The notes under the pieces were generated by a model, which worked only from the letters and a program-made list of their open reading frames with translations, was not told the DNA's origin and did not search any database. The position numbers and the translations under genes were made by a program. A stretch of 64,000 bases of DNA from Laccaria trichodermophora (lineage: Eukaryota; Basidiomycota; Agaricomycetes; Agaricales; Hydnangiaceae): the NCBI GenBank assembly GCA_018417955.1, contig JACTVC010000016.1, positions 310,001 through 374,000 of the forward strand, in the 5' to 3' direction. Of the stretch, positions 34,506 to 46,489 are shown piece after piece (positions within the stretch are counted from its first letter, which is position 1; each line of letters opens with the position of its first letter).

Positions 34506-35480
34506 TAGTTAACGTTACAGACATAGAGTATATAAGGATGACGAACAACGAACGTCTGGTTGCCACTCGCTGTTGGCGACGTGGCACCTGGAATTGGTGT
34601 CAGAAGAAGAATGGGGGGATAGGCCCTTGCTCACCAAAGAAATGACAACAACGAATAGCGACAGATGTCACCGTTCGCCATTTGATTACCACGTCCGTTG
34701 TCATCATCGCCAATGCGTCGCGTCCTCGTCATGGTGGTGATGTGTATGTTGTGTTGTAGTGGTGGTCATTGTGTTGTCATGGTCATCATGGAATGGCATG
34801 ATCATTGTTAGTGATGTGGACTGGGACAAAAGTACGAGGGGGTGCTCACCGATGTGAAGGGTAAGTTGCCTTCTCCTCGTCCATCCCGTGCTGGTTCATT
34901 TGTAAACGAAAGAACCGACTACATTGAATGGCGGCATTACATTGATATCCGTTCGACAATCTTGAAACAACGTTAGTTGGGCCAAGTGAGTTAGGTGAAC
35001 CAATGCATGTACCGAGAATACCATCTCTGACCCCATGACTTTCTGCACCTCTTCATTGATAGATTGCGATAGTTTCATTATTCGTTCGTTCGTCGGGCTT
35101 CTGTAGCGTAGATGTACGACATGCGTGTTGCGTCGTGTTGCGCCTGGTCGTGTTGCGTCGTAGCCATGCCTCATGGTCGCATTGCGTGGTGGCTGTCGTT
35201 GTGTGGTGTTGTCATGCTGTCTGATTGCATGGGGTGAAGTGGTGGGGCAGGAAGGGGAAACGTGCATCGTCGTTCTGTGCCACGGCGTCTTGACCCTTCG
35301 CCAAGCCCCCTGCCATGGTGTCGCATCGTCGCAGTCGTGGGTCGTGGTCGTCGTGTTGAGCGTTGTCTTCGCATTGCTGTGGTGTAGTGGCCTGAAAGTG
35401 TCGTGGTCGTTGTGTCGTTATCTTGTTGTAGTGACCAAAGGAAATGACAATCATCGTTTCGTCATCTGGTTGCCACGATC

Positions 35481-35538
35481 TTTAGGGCGAGTTTGACTTT
35501 AGGGCAGGTTTAAGCTAAAGTCAAACCCGCCCTAAAGC
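35481..35538. repeat. 22-bp imperfect hairpin
   Basis: CTTTAGGGCGAGTTTGACTT and CCGCCCTAAAG arms around GGGCAGGTTTAAGC, with a single mismatch pair. Located near the right side of the 2025-bp hAT element. Confidence 0.75.
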
Positions 35539-37867
35539 TCTTTGGATATATAGCGCTTGAACGTCCTTCGTGTGTCCTTTCTTTCCTTCTCCACACCCTC
35601 ATCCCTCCACATATCTTGACACTATTTATGCCATAGTTACGCCCTTGTATATATTTCCTTGTACTTACTTAATGTAGAATATTTCATTTATTTTAAATGG
35701 TATGTCGTCACAAATAGAAAGTACAAATACAAAACTAAGCTCCCTCTACGGATTTTTCATCTTAAAATGACAATTTGTATATTTATTCTTCTTGATCTTA
35801 TTGCCACTGTGAGCTGCACAAACAAACAATAACTAATATGACATGACGGGTATTGCTACGGGTACCCGCTAACCCGTGCCACGGGTATGGGTTTGGCGAG
35901 GGTTGGGAATATCAAACCCGTACCCTTACCCAAGTGTACCCCTACCCGCAACCCGCATGGGTTCCAAAACCCGTGACAATCACTACCCCAAACTCCCCCT
36001 CCCTAATAATAGCAATCCTCCGCCACGCAAACCGCTTCTCATAAAAATCACAGTGGTCAAGCTCACAAAGCTTTGGGCAAAGTTGGACAAGTTGCATGAT
36101 AGCGGTATGCATCTTTTCCTTCTTTGAATCGATGGCGGTCCAGAGTCCTCGACCACAGAAGACTTCGAGGTTGGGGAAGAGGGATAGAATGGAGAACCAT
36201 TCTTCCTGTTTTTGCTGTTAGATTCATGGATGGATGACGATGATTTTGGGGTTACATATAAGTTTTACATTAGCTGGATGGATGGCGTCTTTGGGGAGGT
36301 GTACGGCAGGCAAGGAAAGCCAAGTGATGTTGGGGAAGAACTCAGCGAGCTGGTGGATCGATTGCAAATTCCCCAACATGTGTAATCTGAGTCTACAAAG
36401 ACTCATCTGATCAAAGGTCTTGAAGCTTTCCAAGGTCTGAGCATCGACGGAACGCATGTCGAGACATTCCAATGGGCGGAGGATGGGGGGATCTGGCGTT
36501 GGTGTTGAAAGCGTTAGCTGTTGTGGTGAAACCTGATCACCCGGTTTCTCGACTGGTATAATGTGATCTTGCAAGAGCTGATCGAGCGCAATCACCACCT
36601 GAAGGCTCATCCTTAAGCGCTTGAGTATGGGCAAACTACCAGGAGCGAGATTGGGAATGCCGATTGGGAACCAAGTCAATTCCTCGATGGTTGGATGGTT
36701 CTCCAGGAACCGTGCACGTGACTCGTCGATCGAAGACGTAGTGCCAGACTGGAGCGACAGTTTCAGCTTGTTGAGGCAGGGGAACTTGCATTTCGCAAGG
36801 TTATGGAATTCGAGAGGTATTTCCAGGTACTGAGAGGCGGAGGGCAAATAAAATTAGATAGGGAAAACAAGGTTGTCATGTTAAACGCACCTCAAGCCCT
36901 GGTGATAGCTCAAACATGTGGCTGACGTGGGCAGCGTTTCCCGGCTTTACCCAAGCATCCCCAAGTAGGCATAAGGCTGTCAATTAGATATATTCCATGG
37001 CTACGAGCATTGTCAGTCACATCATCACAGAACAAGGACGAACTTACCGGGTATGACATGCTGGTGCGGTCGACGTTGGAACTTTGAACATGATTGGCGA
37101 AGTGCCCCAGAAGCCCAAGGTGCTTGAGCGTCGGCTTACGACGCACAATATCGAGAATCGCATCCTCGTCAGCAGGGTCAACCGTTGGTTTGCTTCGCTG
37201 CTGCGAACCCGTCGTATTCCAACACCAACTGAACACCCGAAAGTTGCTCATATGGCTCAAAGGCTTGCATAAATCCCACACACGATCTGCCTCTGAAGAC
37301 TGTGAAGGATCCAGTTGAGGATCGACGAGAGTGGTGGGCATATGATCAGGCACCGTGTAGTTGTGCCGTTCACATATATGCACCTTGCGGATATTGCGGT
37401 CGATGTCGGCTTGTCTTGCGAAGTGCGCCCATAGCTGGAAGCCAGCGTTGCGGACACGGATAATTCAATATTGGGTATGACAGGGTATGACAATGTTGGC
37501 ACAAGCATGTGAGGCCACTTGAAGCGAAGTTGATTAGGTCCTCGTGGAGATCGAGCTCTGATGCAATCTCATCCCCAGTGAAAATGACAGAAAACCAAAC
37601 TGAGACATACTGAGCCAATTATAGCCAACTCAACGTCATCGATCCAAATCGGGCTGAGCTTCATTTAACACTCAGGTCAATTGATCCCCACGCGTTCGTC
37701 GACGATGCCCGACCCATACATCTGTGACTGCACACGGTATTGCTGTGTTGGCGGCCGCACAGAGCCCAAACCCCTCAAGAAATCAACTTGGTATCGACAT
37801 GCACCTTTCTGCTCCTCGTCCCAACCCAACATAACTCCGATTGATGAATTCCTGAGAAACTCTAACG

Positions 37868-37998
37868 TAGTTCTACCGCCCAATGCTGCCCTGCCGCCCA
37901 ATGCTGCCCTGCCACCCAATGCTGCCCTGCCGCCCAATGCTGCCCTGCTGCCCAATGCTGCCCTGCCGCCCAATGCTGCCCTGCCTCCCAATGCTGCC
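37868..37998 (+). repeat. 18-bp coding minisatellite (PNAALP x7)
   Basis: CCCAATGCTGCCCTGCCG repeated about seven times in frame in the tnp2 first exon. Coding-phase repeats of this kind expand and contract by slippage; diverged single units (SHNAS, LNAAL) continue to about 38100. Confidence 0.93.
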
Positions 37999-39864
37999 CT
38001 GCCGTCTCACAATGCTTCCAGAAACCCCAGTGTCCTTCCGCCGCTCAACGCTGCCCTGATGTCCCATAATACTTCATCACCCAGCCATGCACCACTGTCC
38101 AGCAATGCCTCATTGTCTAACCTCACTCAGGCGTCTCATCTGTGTTTCGCTTCTACTCGCTCTCGCAGCCCCTCCATTGAAACCTCGAATAAGCGCCCTC
38201 GTGTGGATTCGGCAGGCGGTAGGGAGGATCGTTTACCGCATAACGCAGATGACTCTCGCTCCTGGGATGATGTATCCAATGAGGGGCAGGTTGTAGAACT
38301 TGGTGGAAGCCAGGCAGGAGGGGATTCTGGGAATAGGGGAGAGAGGTTGTTTCTGGAGGATAACGAAGATACAGTTCGTGATGTCGTGTACATTTTGAGA
38401 ATGGAAATAAAAAACTTTGATCACCATAGGACTCAGGAATGCCTCAACCCCATACGCCAGCTCAAGAAATGAGTCCAATTCGACAGCTTTCGGAGCGAGG
38501 CGGTGAAGGCGCACCTAGCCATGACTTTGAGCCTGCCAACCAACCTGATCAGCCTTTCGCTGAACCCCGTCTAATGGAGTATAATGACATCGATGTTGTC
38601 GCGACTCTCAAAGAATTGAAGACGGCTCAAGATTTTATTTCACATCTACAAAATGCAACGTTGGAAGAAGACCATGATTTCGATGCAGAAGCGAGAGAAC
38701 AGCTTACCAACCCTATTACAGAGCTAATTGATCTAGATGCTGATCCTGAACTCCAGGCTGGAATACGCTTATATCTGGACACCACAAATGCTTCAGACGA
38801 GACATACCATGATGTCCGAAAGTCGATGCAATCATACTTGGCAGAAATCGGCGTAGAGAGAACGGAAGAAATTCCGAGCCTATTTTCAGTCAAGAAAGAG
38901 ATAGGTAAACTCACAGGCGTCCATCCCATGATGAACGATATGTGTATCAATACCTGTATGGCCTATACTGGTCCATTCTCTGACAGGGACACATGTCCTC
39001 ATTGCAGCGAGTCTCGATATGATCAACAGGTTTTCTTGGCTAGCGATGGACAGAAGAAAATTCCATGGTGGCAATTTTACACCTTCCCTGTCGGCCCTCA
39101 GCTTCAGGCTCTTTGGCGGAATCGAAAGGATGCTGAAGCAATGCGGCATTGCACTTGGGAGACACAAAAGATACTAGATGTGCTTGAAATTGGCGAAGAA
39201 CAGCAGTCGTGGGATGACGTCTATTCTGGGAGTGATTACCTTGAAGCCGTTCGAGCTGGAAAGATTGGGCCTGATGATATGGTTCTTATGAAGTCAATTG
39301 ACGGAGCTCAGCTATACCAGAGCAAACAATCTGATTGCTGGATTTCCATCTGGATTGTTCTCGATCTTTCAGCTGATATACGATACAAAAAATGTTATGT
39401 TCTCATAGGAACAATTATTCCAGGGCCAAACAAACCGAAAATCGTTGACTCGTTCATCTATCCAGGGCTTCATCATGTCTGTGCCCTTTCGCGGGAAGGT
39501 CTTCGAGTATGGGATGCATTTCAAGACCGCGTTTTTTTATCCAAACTTTTTGTCCTTCTGCTCGCCGCTGATGGACCAGGCATGACTTACTTGAATGGCC
39601 TTACTGGTCATAGCGGTGCGTATGGCTGTCGAATTTACTGTCCCACTAAAGGTCGACGCAAACGCGGCACAAACCATTACTATCCTGCACTTCTAAAACC
39701 GGACGATTACAGTGTTGAGGGTTGTGATCATGAAGATGTTTCTGCATGGAATCTTGTTGGTGGTAATCAATCAGAATACCTCGAAGCGCTGGAGTTATTG
39801 TTCGCAACCCAAAATCAAACTCAGTATCAGAACACGCGCAAGGAAACGGGCATCAGCAAACCTA

Positions 39865-40234
39865 CTGTACGATTACAACCAAGTCTTTGCGTCACGCATC
39901 ACAGAGGGGGTTGAATGAAGGGAAGTGAGCGTGACATCACGCATCACTGCAGGTTTTGAAGTCGTTTTCTCTTGCATCTAAAATACCAATTTTTTCGAGC
40001 CTGCGGCACTCCTAGCTGTGTAGACAGCACTAGGAATCCTTAAACTAATTTCTAAGGAGACCTATCCCACCATTGAAAATTTGACTGCAAGGACTGCCTA
40101 TTCTTGATTTTCTGAAGTACAGATGAAGTGATTGTACTCTTCGTCACACCTCACATCAAATGTTGAAGTGACGAAGAGTTGATTGAAATAGGTCACGCCC
40201 TAAACGGCTTGAAGAGTTGGTCATAATCGTACAG
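39865..40234. mobile_element. 370-bp TA-flanked MITE, copy 1 (in tnp2 gene)
   Basis: Ends CTGTACGATTACAACCAA and inverse TTGGTCATAATCGTACAG; TA at 39863-39864 and 40235-40236. Contains GCGTCACGCATCAC and GTGACGAAG words inverted between arms. With one TA and the insert removed, the transposase frame reads straight through. Confidence 0.93.
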
Positions 40235-40822
40235 TAGTATTTTTAGTGGTATGCCAGAGGATCAAATTCTTGGCATTCCCGCTGCTATTGCAGCAGATAT
40301 CATGCACCTTTTTTCTCTAAACACCACAGACCTCAAGCTTTCGCTTTGGCGAGGAACCATTGATTGTGACCCACATGATGATAAGAGAACTTGGGATTGG
40401 GCCGTTCTCACAGGTAATACTTGGAAGGAGCATGGCGAGTGAGTTGCAGATGCAACTCAATATCTCCCCAGCTCATTTGACCGGCCCCCGCGCAACCCCG
40501 CAGAAAAAATCTCAAGTGGCTACAAAGCTTGGGAATTTCTCACATACTTTTATGGATATGGTCCAGGGCTGTTTTACCATGTCCTACCGCGTCCATATTG
40601 GATGAATTTTTGCAAATTGGCTCGAGGAGTCAAGCTTTTCCACCAGCGCTCCATTTCCCTGCAACATCTCATAGAAGGTCATCGCCTTTTGGTTGAATAT
40701 GTTCAGGAATTCGAAAAACTATACTACCAGCGCAAGGAATCTCGTCTCCATTTCTGTCGGCAAAGCCTCCATGCATTGCTTCATATTGGTCCAGAAATTG
40801 CTCGAATTGGACCTCCTGTGTA

Positions 40823-41192
40823 CTGTGGTATTTCGACCGACTGTTCGGTCACTCGTCACATCGAGCTGTGAACCGAACAGATCTTGGCGCCTGTCACAGG
40901 TCACTTGGAAGGTCGAATAGGGTGACATTTTACCCCAAAAAGGAAAGTCTCCCAAAAACTCAATTTTTCCGCTGCGCGGCGTACATTTATTACAAAATTA
41001 TATACCATTCACTAATCTGGGAGGCTGTGAAGGACGCTACTACACGCCATGTCAACTGCTCAATGAACAGTTGCTGCTGGCCGAACACTTTTGTTGCTAC
41101 GTCACACAGTCATCCCAATTCCGAACACCCCTCCCATCTGTTCGGGGCCGTCACGCGTCACATCGGCTGAACAGTTGGTCGAAATACCACAG
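40823..41192. mobile_element. 370-bp TA-flanked MITE, copy 2 (in tnp2 gene)
   Basis: Ends CTGTGGTATTTCGACC and inverse GGTCGAAATACCACAG, TA at 40821-40822 and 41193-41194. Same length and CTGT...GTCAC layout as copy 1 but diverged, so a related subfamily. Removal restores the transposase frame here too. Confidence 0.93.
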
Positions 41193-42264
41193 TATTATAC
41201 ACAGTGGTGTATGGAGCGGACGATAGGAATCCTTGGTCAAGAGATTCGGCAGCCCTCCAATCCGTTTCAAAATCTTTCTGAGCGTGGTCTTCGACGTGCA
41301 CGCATAAACGCTCTCGAGAGCATCATCCCAGATCTTGTCAAACCAAAAATCCAACCACGTGTGTCTGAAGATTTGGGGGATGGATTTATACTTCTAGGCG
41401 GGCGAGACTCAGATGCTCGATCTATGCATCCAACATACATCCCTGCCCTCCACACCTACTTTGAATCAATTGGCATTCCTGTCCCTCCAAACTGGACACC
41501 TCGACTTAAGCGTTGGGCAAGAATACAACTTCCTAACAAGCAAATTGTTCGCACAGCTTGGAAAGAGAAAGCTCGCACAAGTTCAGTTCGAACATCTCGA
41601 AATGTCATGGTATGAATCAAGTAGTCATTTAATGTACTTACACTCACCTCTCTCAAGTGGTTTGAAAACGTTAACGGGGCACGTACAGCGAATTTCGGAG
41701 AGGTCCAATTTTTTTTTCAAGCAAACACCGGAAATAATCAAATGAAGGGGCTCGCTCTTGTGTCCGTGTATGGTCAACCCGATCCAGACCTACTTCGAGA
41801 TTCTAGCCAAGCCCTCTGGGTCTCGAGATATCATGGCGATGAAGCGCTGAAAGTTATCGATATAAAATCAATTTCGACATGTGTTGCCATGATTCCTTTT
41901 ACAAAACCACCAGACGGTCGTTTCTTTGTTTGCGAAAAAATGGGTCTAGAAGTTGCATATCTCGTGGATACCCAAGAAGATCCAGAAGATCCAGAAGATA
42001 TTTATGTATAATACTTTTCTTGCGCAGATATGGGTCATGCAAATTTTCAATGTCGTTCCGCAACAACTTGTGTTTGAACAATAGAACCAGTTTATTTACA
42101 TAGGTTCTACATCTAAGAGTGTTGTTTTAAAAAATCTAAGCAAGAGAACGCTATGAACATCTCTTAATAATTCAAATACTTTTTACTGTGTGACGGTGTG
42201 TGACGAGCTCGACTTGCATAAGCAGATACTTACCTTCAAGTTGCTCTTGCACTACCACCGTCAA

Positions 42265-44498
42265 ATGCCCTCCCCTCGTCGTGCTTCCCGTTCCCCTCGC
42301 CATGCTCCCCGTCATCGTCCCAGTAACTCTCAGATGTTAACGCACTCTCTTTCGCGCTCCATCAGCAACCTCTCGCAGTGCTCAGGACCAAGCACCTCCG
42401 ACAAGCCTACTGGTCCTTCGAATGGTCGAGAGGCAGCAGAGTTTGATGAATTCAGCTCTCATAAACGTGGTCATTCGTGTGAGAGATATCGCCCTACAAA
42501 GCGTGTATGTCTTGCATTTTACTCTCTGAAGAAGCTGATTGAATGTATGCGGTCAATTCTAGGTGCGGATTGACGATTTTGCACGCTCCAACAGGGAGCG
42601 TTATTCTAAGGAGGTAAATGTTGATATTATGCTCACAGATCCAAGTAACGTTGACTATATGCGCTAATAATAGAGTTTTCGGCGTGTTGAGAGTATTGAC
42701 GAGCACGCTGACTGTACTCGTCGACTACAAAGACTCAAGGAGAGGTATGACTTGCTGGATACCGAGTATTCTGCCCTCAGGTACATCCCTTTGACCATTA
42801 CTGTGACTTTCACTGACGAGTTCATCTCAGAGCTGCGCATGCCGCCCTCATAACGGCCCATGAATCTCTTACCCAGGCTATCGGAAAGCGCTTGCTGTGC
42901 GAATCTGCTCTGAATGGTCCAACATCCACCTCTTCATTACCAACTCCGCCCACAGTCTTATCAGTTCCTGATAAGTATCGAGACTTGGATCGCAAAAACG
43001 CCGCTACACGATTCCCAGATATCAATTTCTGGACTTTGCAGGACTTCAATAAGTGGGACGGCGAGCGAAATAAAATGGCGGACGTTCTCGAGGTCAGCAA
43101 CAAAAAACCTCAGCGTGGAAACGCTCGCGCAAGAGAGGGGGAAAACGTGATGTATCACTTCGTTGAGGAGGAAGACGGAGGAGTTGTAGATGGACACGTG
43201 GCATCGGCTATCCGTAAGCTTATGCAGTCGATTTTCAATGGAATGGGTGACCGCGTCCCACAGAAATGGCGTCAGGCTGGCAAGAACGATCGTGATTACG
43301 TTCTTAGTGAACTGTATAAGGCATACCCATATCTCATGCTCTGCTTCAACCACTGGAAGGCTGATAAGATCGCTTCAAACACGCTTTCAACCTTTCATAA
43401 CAACACCCAAAAACGGCGGGCTCGTCTTGCCCCTGTCGTCAAACAGGAGATGAAGCCGAATACGACGCCACCCCCAACATCTCATTTGGACATGGAGCAT
43501 CCAGCTTCAAACCCCATATCGACCTCACCACTCTCCCCCGCTTCACCACCACCACCACCACCAATCGCGCTCACAGCTGAGCCAGCCGTCGTCAATACGA
43601 CACCTGTCATTCCATCACTTCCACTCACTTCAACAACTGACTTGACTGCCACCCACGCGATGCCTCTCGTGAACGACGTGATGACTTCACCAACTCCAAA
43701 CACGATGCCTATCATCCCACCACCTACGCTTCCGCCGGTGACTGACTCACCTGTTGCCCATGCGACGCCTCTTTTATGCGACACGGTTAACTTACCATCC
43801 TCAGCGGTGCTACCCCCAGTTAGCGGACCAGATGATCCTCCAGTCATTCCTCCAGCTCAGCAAGGTGTCCCATTGACTCCCGCTGGTGATAGCCCTCTGG
43901 ATGGTGAGGAACTCGAAAACCATCACAATGCCGCCTTGCCTGCGCGACTAGCGCGACCTGTCGGAACCCGCCCGCTTGTCAATCCGCTGTGAGTTGTCTG
44001 GTTTATACCGACCTGTACTGTATTAACTGCAAGAAGATCAAAGCATTTCGGGGCACCGTCGGCACCAAGCAAGCGATTGACGGCCCTTCGCAAAGTTCAA
44101 GATAGTAAGGCATCTCAAGCGAAGTCGGCATCTAGCGCCAAGGCGGTGGACACGCCGTCAAAACATGGTATGGTCTTACAATCATATGTCGAGGTTATTC
44201 ATCTTTTCGTTAGGTACGACCGACCATTCCGACTTAGTGCCTGGAAATCTCAAGAAAGTTACCAAGTCTAACGCACCAAAGTTCGTTTTTTTTCCACACG
44301 CGTTATCTTTATTAACTGTCCGCTGCTTTTAGGAATCTCTGCTACAAAGCGTTCCTTGAAACTAACGACCCGATTACCCCAGCCGCTTTCGAACTGTACT
44401 GGAAAAGTTTGACAAAAGAGCAGATGAAACATTGGAATGACGAGAGCAAGTCGAAGAAGGCTGTCAGTACCAACACCAGCACCACCAACGATGATTAA
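42265..44498 (+). CDS. Uncharacterised transposon-associated gene, seven exons, intact
   Basis: I can join seven exons with GT-AG introns in consistent phase: 42265-42504, 42563-42613, 42674-42780, 42831-43988, 44034-44167, 44214-44280, 44333-44498 (introns 45-60 bp). The protein starts MPSPRRASRSPRH, has a Ser/Arg-rich head, a predicted coiled coil (RRLQRLKERYDLLDTEYSAL), then the conserved-looking block WTLQDFNKWDG...MYHFVEEEDGGVVDGHVA...PQKWRQAG...YPYLMLCFNHWKADKIA, a Pro/Thr-rich linker, and a basic tail. I know this W..DFNKW / LCFNHWKAD pattern from anonymous basidiomycete proteins. It begins 254 bp after the tnp2 stop in the same orientation, so I infer it is the second gene of that element. 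Function unknown; DNA binding by the C-terminal KSLTKEQMKHWND region is only a guess. Confidence 0.8.
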
Positions 44499-45295
44499 AT
44501 AGTATGTTCATTCGACGCGATAAAATTCTCTAACCAGGATCATAGCCACCTTTAGCCTCGCCGTTTCTGCCGTTTCGAGTTCCGTGTCCCATCGACGGCT
44601 GCCTTTTCCCTTCACTCCAGATTCATCTCCTTCGGCGTGCTTCGTTTACGCTCCTGACTGTGCTTCATACCCCCTTAGGCTTCCGCTACTTAGAACTTTT
44701 TCCCGGCTTCTGACTCCTGTGCCCTGACTACCCCGCTCTCATCAAGATAGTTGGTATGTCGTTTCTACTGCTCTAGCTATTACTTGTCCGTTGCTAAACA
44801 TGTTTTCACAGTACTTGTAACATCGTGGAAGCTGCTTTTTTAGTAAGTCGCTCTATTTCTCCCTATGCGTCCATTGTAACCGGAAAATGCCTAGTGATTT
44901 CGCAACGCTCAATTTGGCTCGATTGGCTTCAAAACGCACTCTGGTGAGAGGCCGAAACTTGTTTTTTTATAGTCTTTCTGACTTAACGGTGAAGGCTTGA
45001 AATGTTCGTTTTTTTAGTTCGCTTTCGTTCCGTTTTCCTCGATAGGTTGGGATGCTAGATTTTGTCTGGTTCGATGTGGTTCGGTTGCGGTGTCCACCTG
45101 TGATTTGCTCTGGTTAGGTCGGCTTAGATTATTAGATAGATCCGGTTAGACGGCTATAGATATGGCTGGGTTTAAAATCCAGCCAAACTTGTAAAAGTCT
45201 CTATTGTCGAGCCCAATCTAATTTTTTAGATTTGGCTCGACCTGGTTCGACCTACTTAGCCCTTATTTTCACTGGGTCTCATCTAGGATCTCATC
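44499..45295. other. No gene seen
   Basis: 3' flank of the preceding gene. 45050-45270 is rich in GGTTCG/GGCTCGAC words with a CAGCC..GGCTGG inverted pair near 45165; possibly a terminal or MITE-like region of the tnp2 element, but no target duplication was found. Confidence 0.4.
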
Positions 45296-45299
45296 TGGC

Positions 45300-46060
45300 A
45301 GACGGAGGAGTGGGGGTCGGGCTCTGCTCTGGGTGATTGATCGTCGTGTGCTGATTGAGAGAGCGGGAAAATGGCAATCTTGGCTCAAACAGCCCCCGTT
45401 GAATCGAGTCCAAACATACGTGACAACACTTCGGCCCTCCGTCACTGCTCTTCTCCGCTTGTATGTGCAACATTGCGACTACTTCAGTAGCCCAACTCAC
45501 CACAGCGTTGGTGGCATGGAAATCTACCTCGAATAAACATATCACCTTCCCCATGTGTATTACCTTCTCTCGTCCGCGGAAGGTGTCTTCTGGGAGTGGA
45601 GATCTGGGTGGACAAAGAGACCTGGTGACCCGGTTGCATGGGTGAAGGACGTTCGAGGAAGCTGCCAGTGCGTGTTGGTGTATGCGTCAGCCGCTCAATC
45701 CTCTCGATCGACGACACAACCCAAATACATGACCCGCTACGGCTCATTCAACCCACTCAGTCCTACCCCTCCTGGTTAACATCGACTCTTCATCATCCAC
45801 TGCGCCTGCACCCTGCCTCTCCACACATCCCGCGAAACCGCGTTGACTACCCAACACCAGGTCAAATTCAATACGATTGTCTCCACTCGTTAGGTCCTTC
45901 GAGCGTTCAACATGTCCCTCACGACAGCGAATCTTCGATCGAGAAATAAATGTCGACTCTTCCAATTTACGACGCCTTGGTGTGCGGTGAGGGGGAAGGA
46001 GGGGGTGACGACGATGTGCCGTATGCATTTGAGCTGTGTATCGTGGTGTCAGAATCGTGG
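45300..46060. pseudogene. Duplicated gene fragments, family shared with 56.88-57.33 kb and 48.06-48.33 kb
   Basis: 45415-45545 matches 56870-57020 (ACTTCAGTAGCCCAACTCAC, GGCATGGAAATCTACCTCGA). 45578-45663 matches 57037-57125 in inverted orientation, then 45680-45760 matches 57165-57230 directly. 45775-46050 matches 48065-48330 (TCATC.ACTGCGCCTGC, GAGCGTTCAACATG). None of the frames is long or convincingly conserved; identity unknown. Confidence 0.55.
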
Positions 46061-46489
46061 TGACGATACGCTAGGCGAGGTTACTCGTACGTGGTGGGTT
46101 TCGACATCTGAAGGGGGGTGACAAAGACATGTCAGGGCAAAGGGGTTGGTGTGAATGGGCGTCACGTAGAGGGTCTAGGCTGTCGAGAGGTTGATTTGAG
46201 GGGAGGAAGGGAGCTGGATGGCAGTCAACTCATGAATATTTGAATCCTCAGCTTGGATTCGGTCTGGGTGACTTCTTGATAGGTCGCGAGAGTAGCAAAT
46301 GAGTGCACGTGTAGTGAAGATGGCGATGTCATCAACAACGTCGTGGTGGTTGAAATCGAGAGTTTTGCTGTGGTGGAGAGTATCTGTAAGCGTCGTCTTC
46401 GGATATCCACCTCAACAGTGGCATCAATAACTCTCAGACTACGTCCAAAAGAACCGACGCCTCACGCTGCCGACTCCACCGTTATCTAT

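Larger units (their letters stand above)
33961..35985. mobile_element. hAT-type element, 2025 bp (in F-box gene)
   Basis: Ends TAGGCATTGTCACGGGTAAC and, as reverse complement of the right end, TAGTGATTGTCACGGGTTTT; duplication CCCCAAAC at 33953-33960 and 35986-35993. Subterminal GGGTA/ACCCG words are dense at both ends. The middle (34550-35500) is GTCGTTGTGG-rich with a GCCAC...GGCGACGTGGCACCTGG stem at about 34560. A nested TA-flanked MITE is at 34241-34505. No transposase frame is recognisable. Confidence 0.92.
32372..37618 (-). pseudogene. F-box/leucine-rich protein gene, broken by two hAT elements and point lesions
   Basis: Read on the minus strand. The start region has SELDLHEDLINFA, the F-box-like opening of many basidiomycete proteins; a 1-nt frameshift follows, then ACANIVIPCHTQY, a TGA where this family usually has arginine, and IIRVRN...WAHFARQAD...VHICERHNY. 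The middle (36830-37050) gives HVSHMFELSPGLE; a 61-bp intron (36890-36830) leads to leucine-rich segments (CLNKLKLSLQ, HPTIEELTWFP, LKRLRMSLQ, LECLDMRS). The last exon has LFPNLEVFCGRGLW and CELDHCDFYEKR, and runs into the hAT element at 35985. Past that element, a 9-bp remnant, and the second hAT element, it ends at 32372. F-box proteins choose substrates for SCF ubiquitin ligases; this copy cannot be functional. Confidence 0.85.
37681..42011 (+). pseudogene. Tnp2-type (Plavaka/EnSpm-like) transposase, inactivated
   Basis: Exon 1 (ATG at 37681 or 37705, to 38385) has a CDCTRYCCVG zinc-binding-like start, a PNAALP repeat and a Ser/Pro-rich linker. A 44-bp intron (38386-38429, GTGTAC...ATAG) joins in phase 0. 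Exon 2 carries the tnp2 core: CINTCMAYTG, TCPHCSESRY, LMKSIDGAQLYQSKQSDCWI, LADGPGM, GHSGAYGCRIYCPTKGR. It is broken by MITEs at 39865 and 40823; homology resumes with GIPAAIAADIMHLFSLN, DLKLSLWRG, then (after a TGA at 40440) FDRPPRNPAEKISSGYKAWEF, and MERTIGILGQEIRQPSNPF. A 48-bp intron (41610-41657) precedes FGEVQFFF...YHGDEALKVIDIKS and the stop at 42011. Both MITEs and the TGA inactivate it. This DDE transposase class moves CACTA-related elements. Confidence 0.92.

Noticed and set aside
40398..40450. Possible intron removing the TGA at 40440 in the tnp2 gene
   Set aside because: A GT at 40413 and an AG near 40449 exist, but the bases between encode the WKEHG.. segment expected in tnp2 proteins, so a true nonsense codon is more likely.
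44334..44498. HMG-box in the C-terminal exon (LYWKSLTKEQMKHWND)
   Set aside because: Only the last helix-like part resembles an HMG box; the first helices and their spacing are missing.
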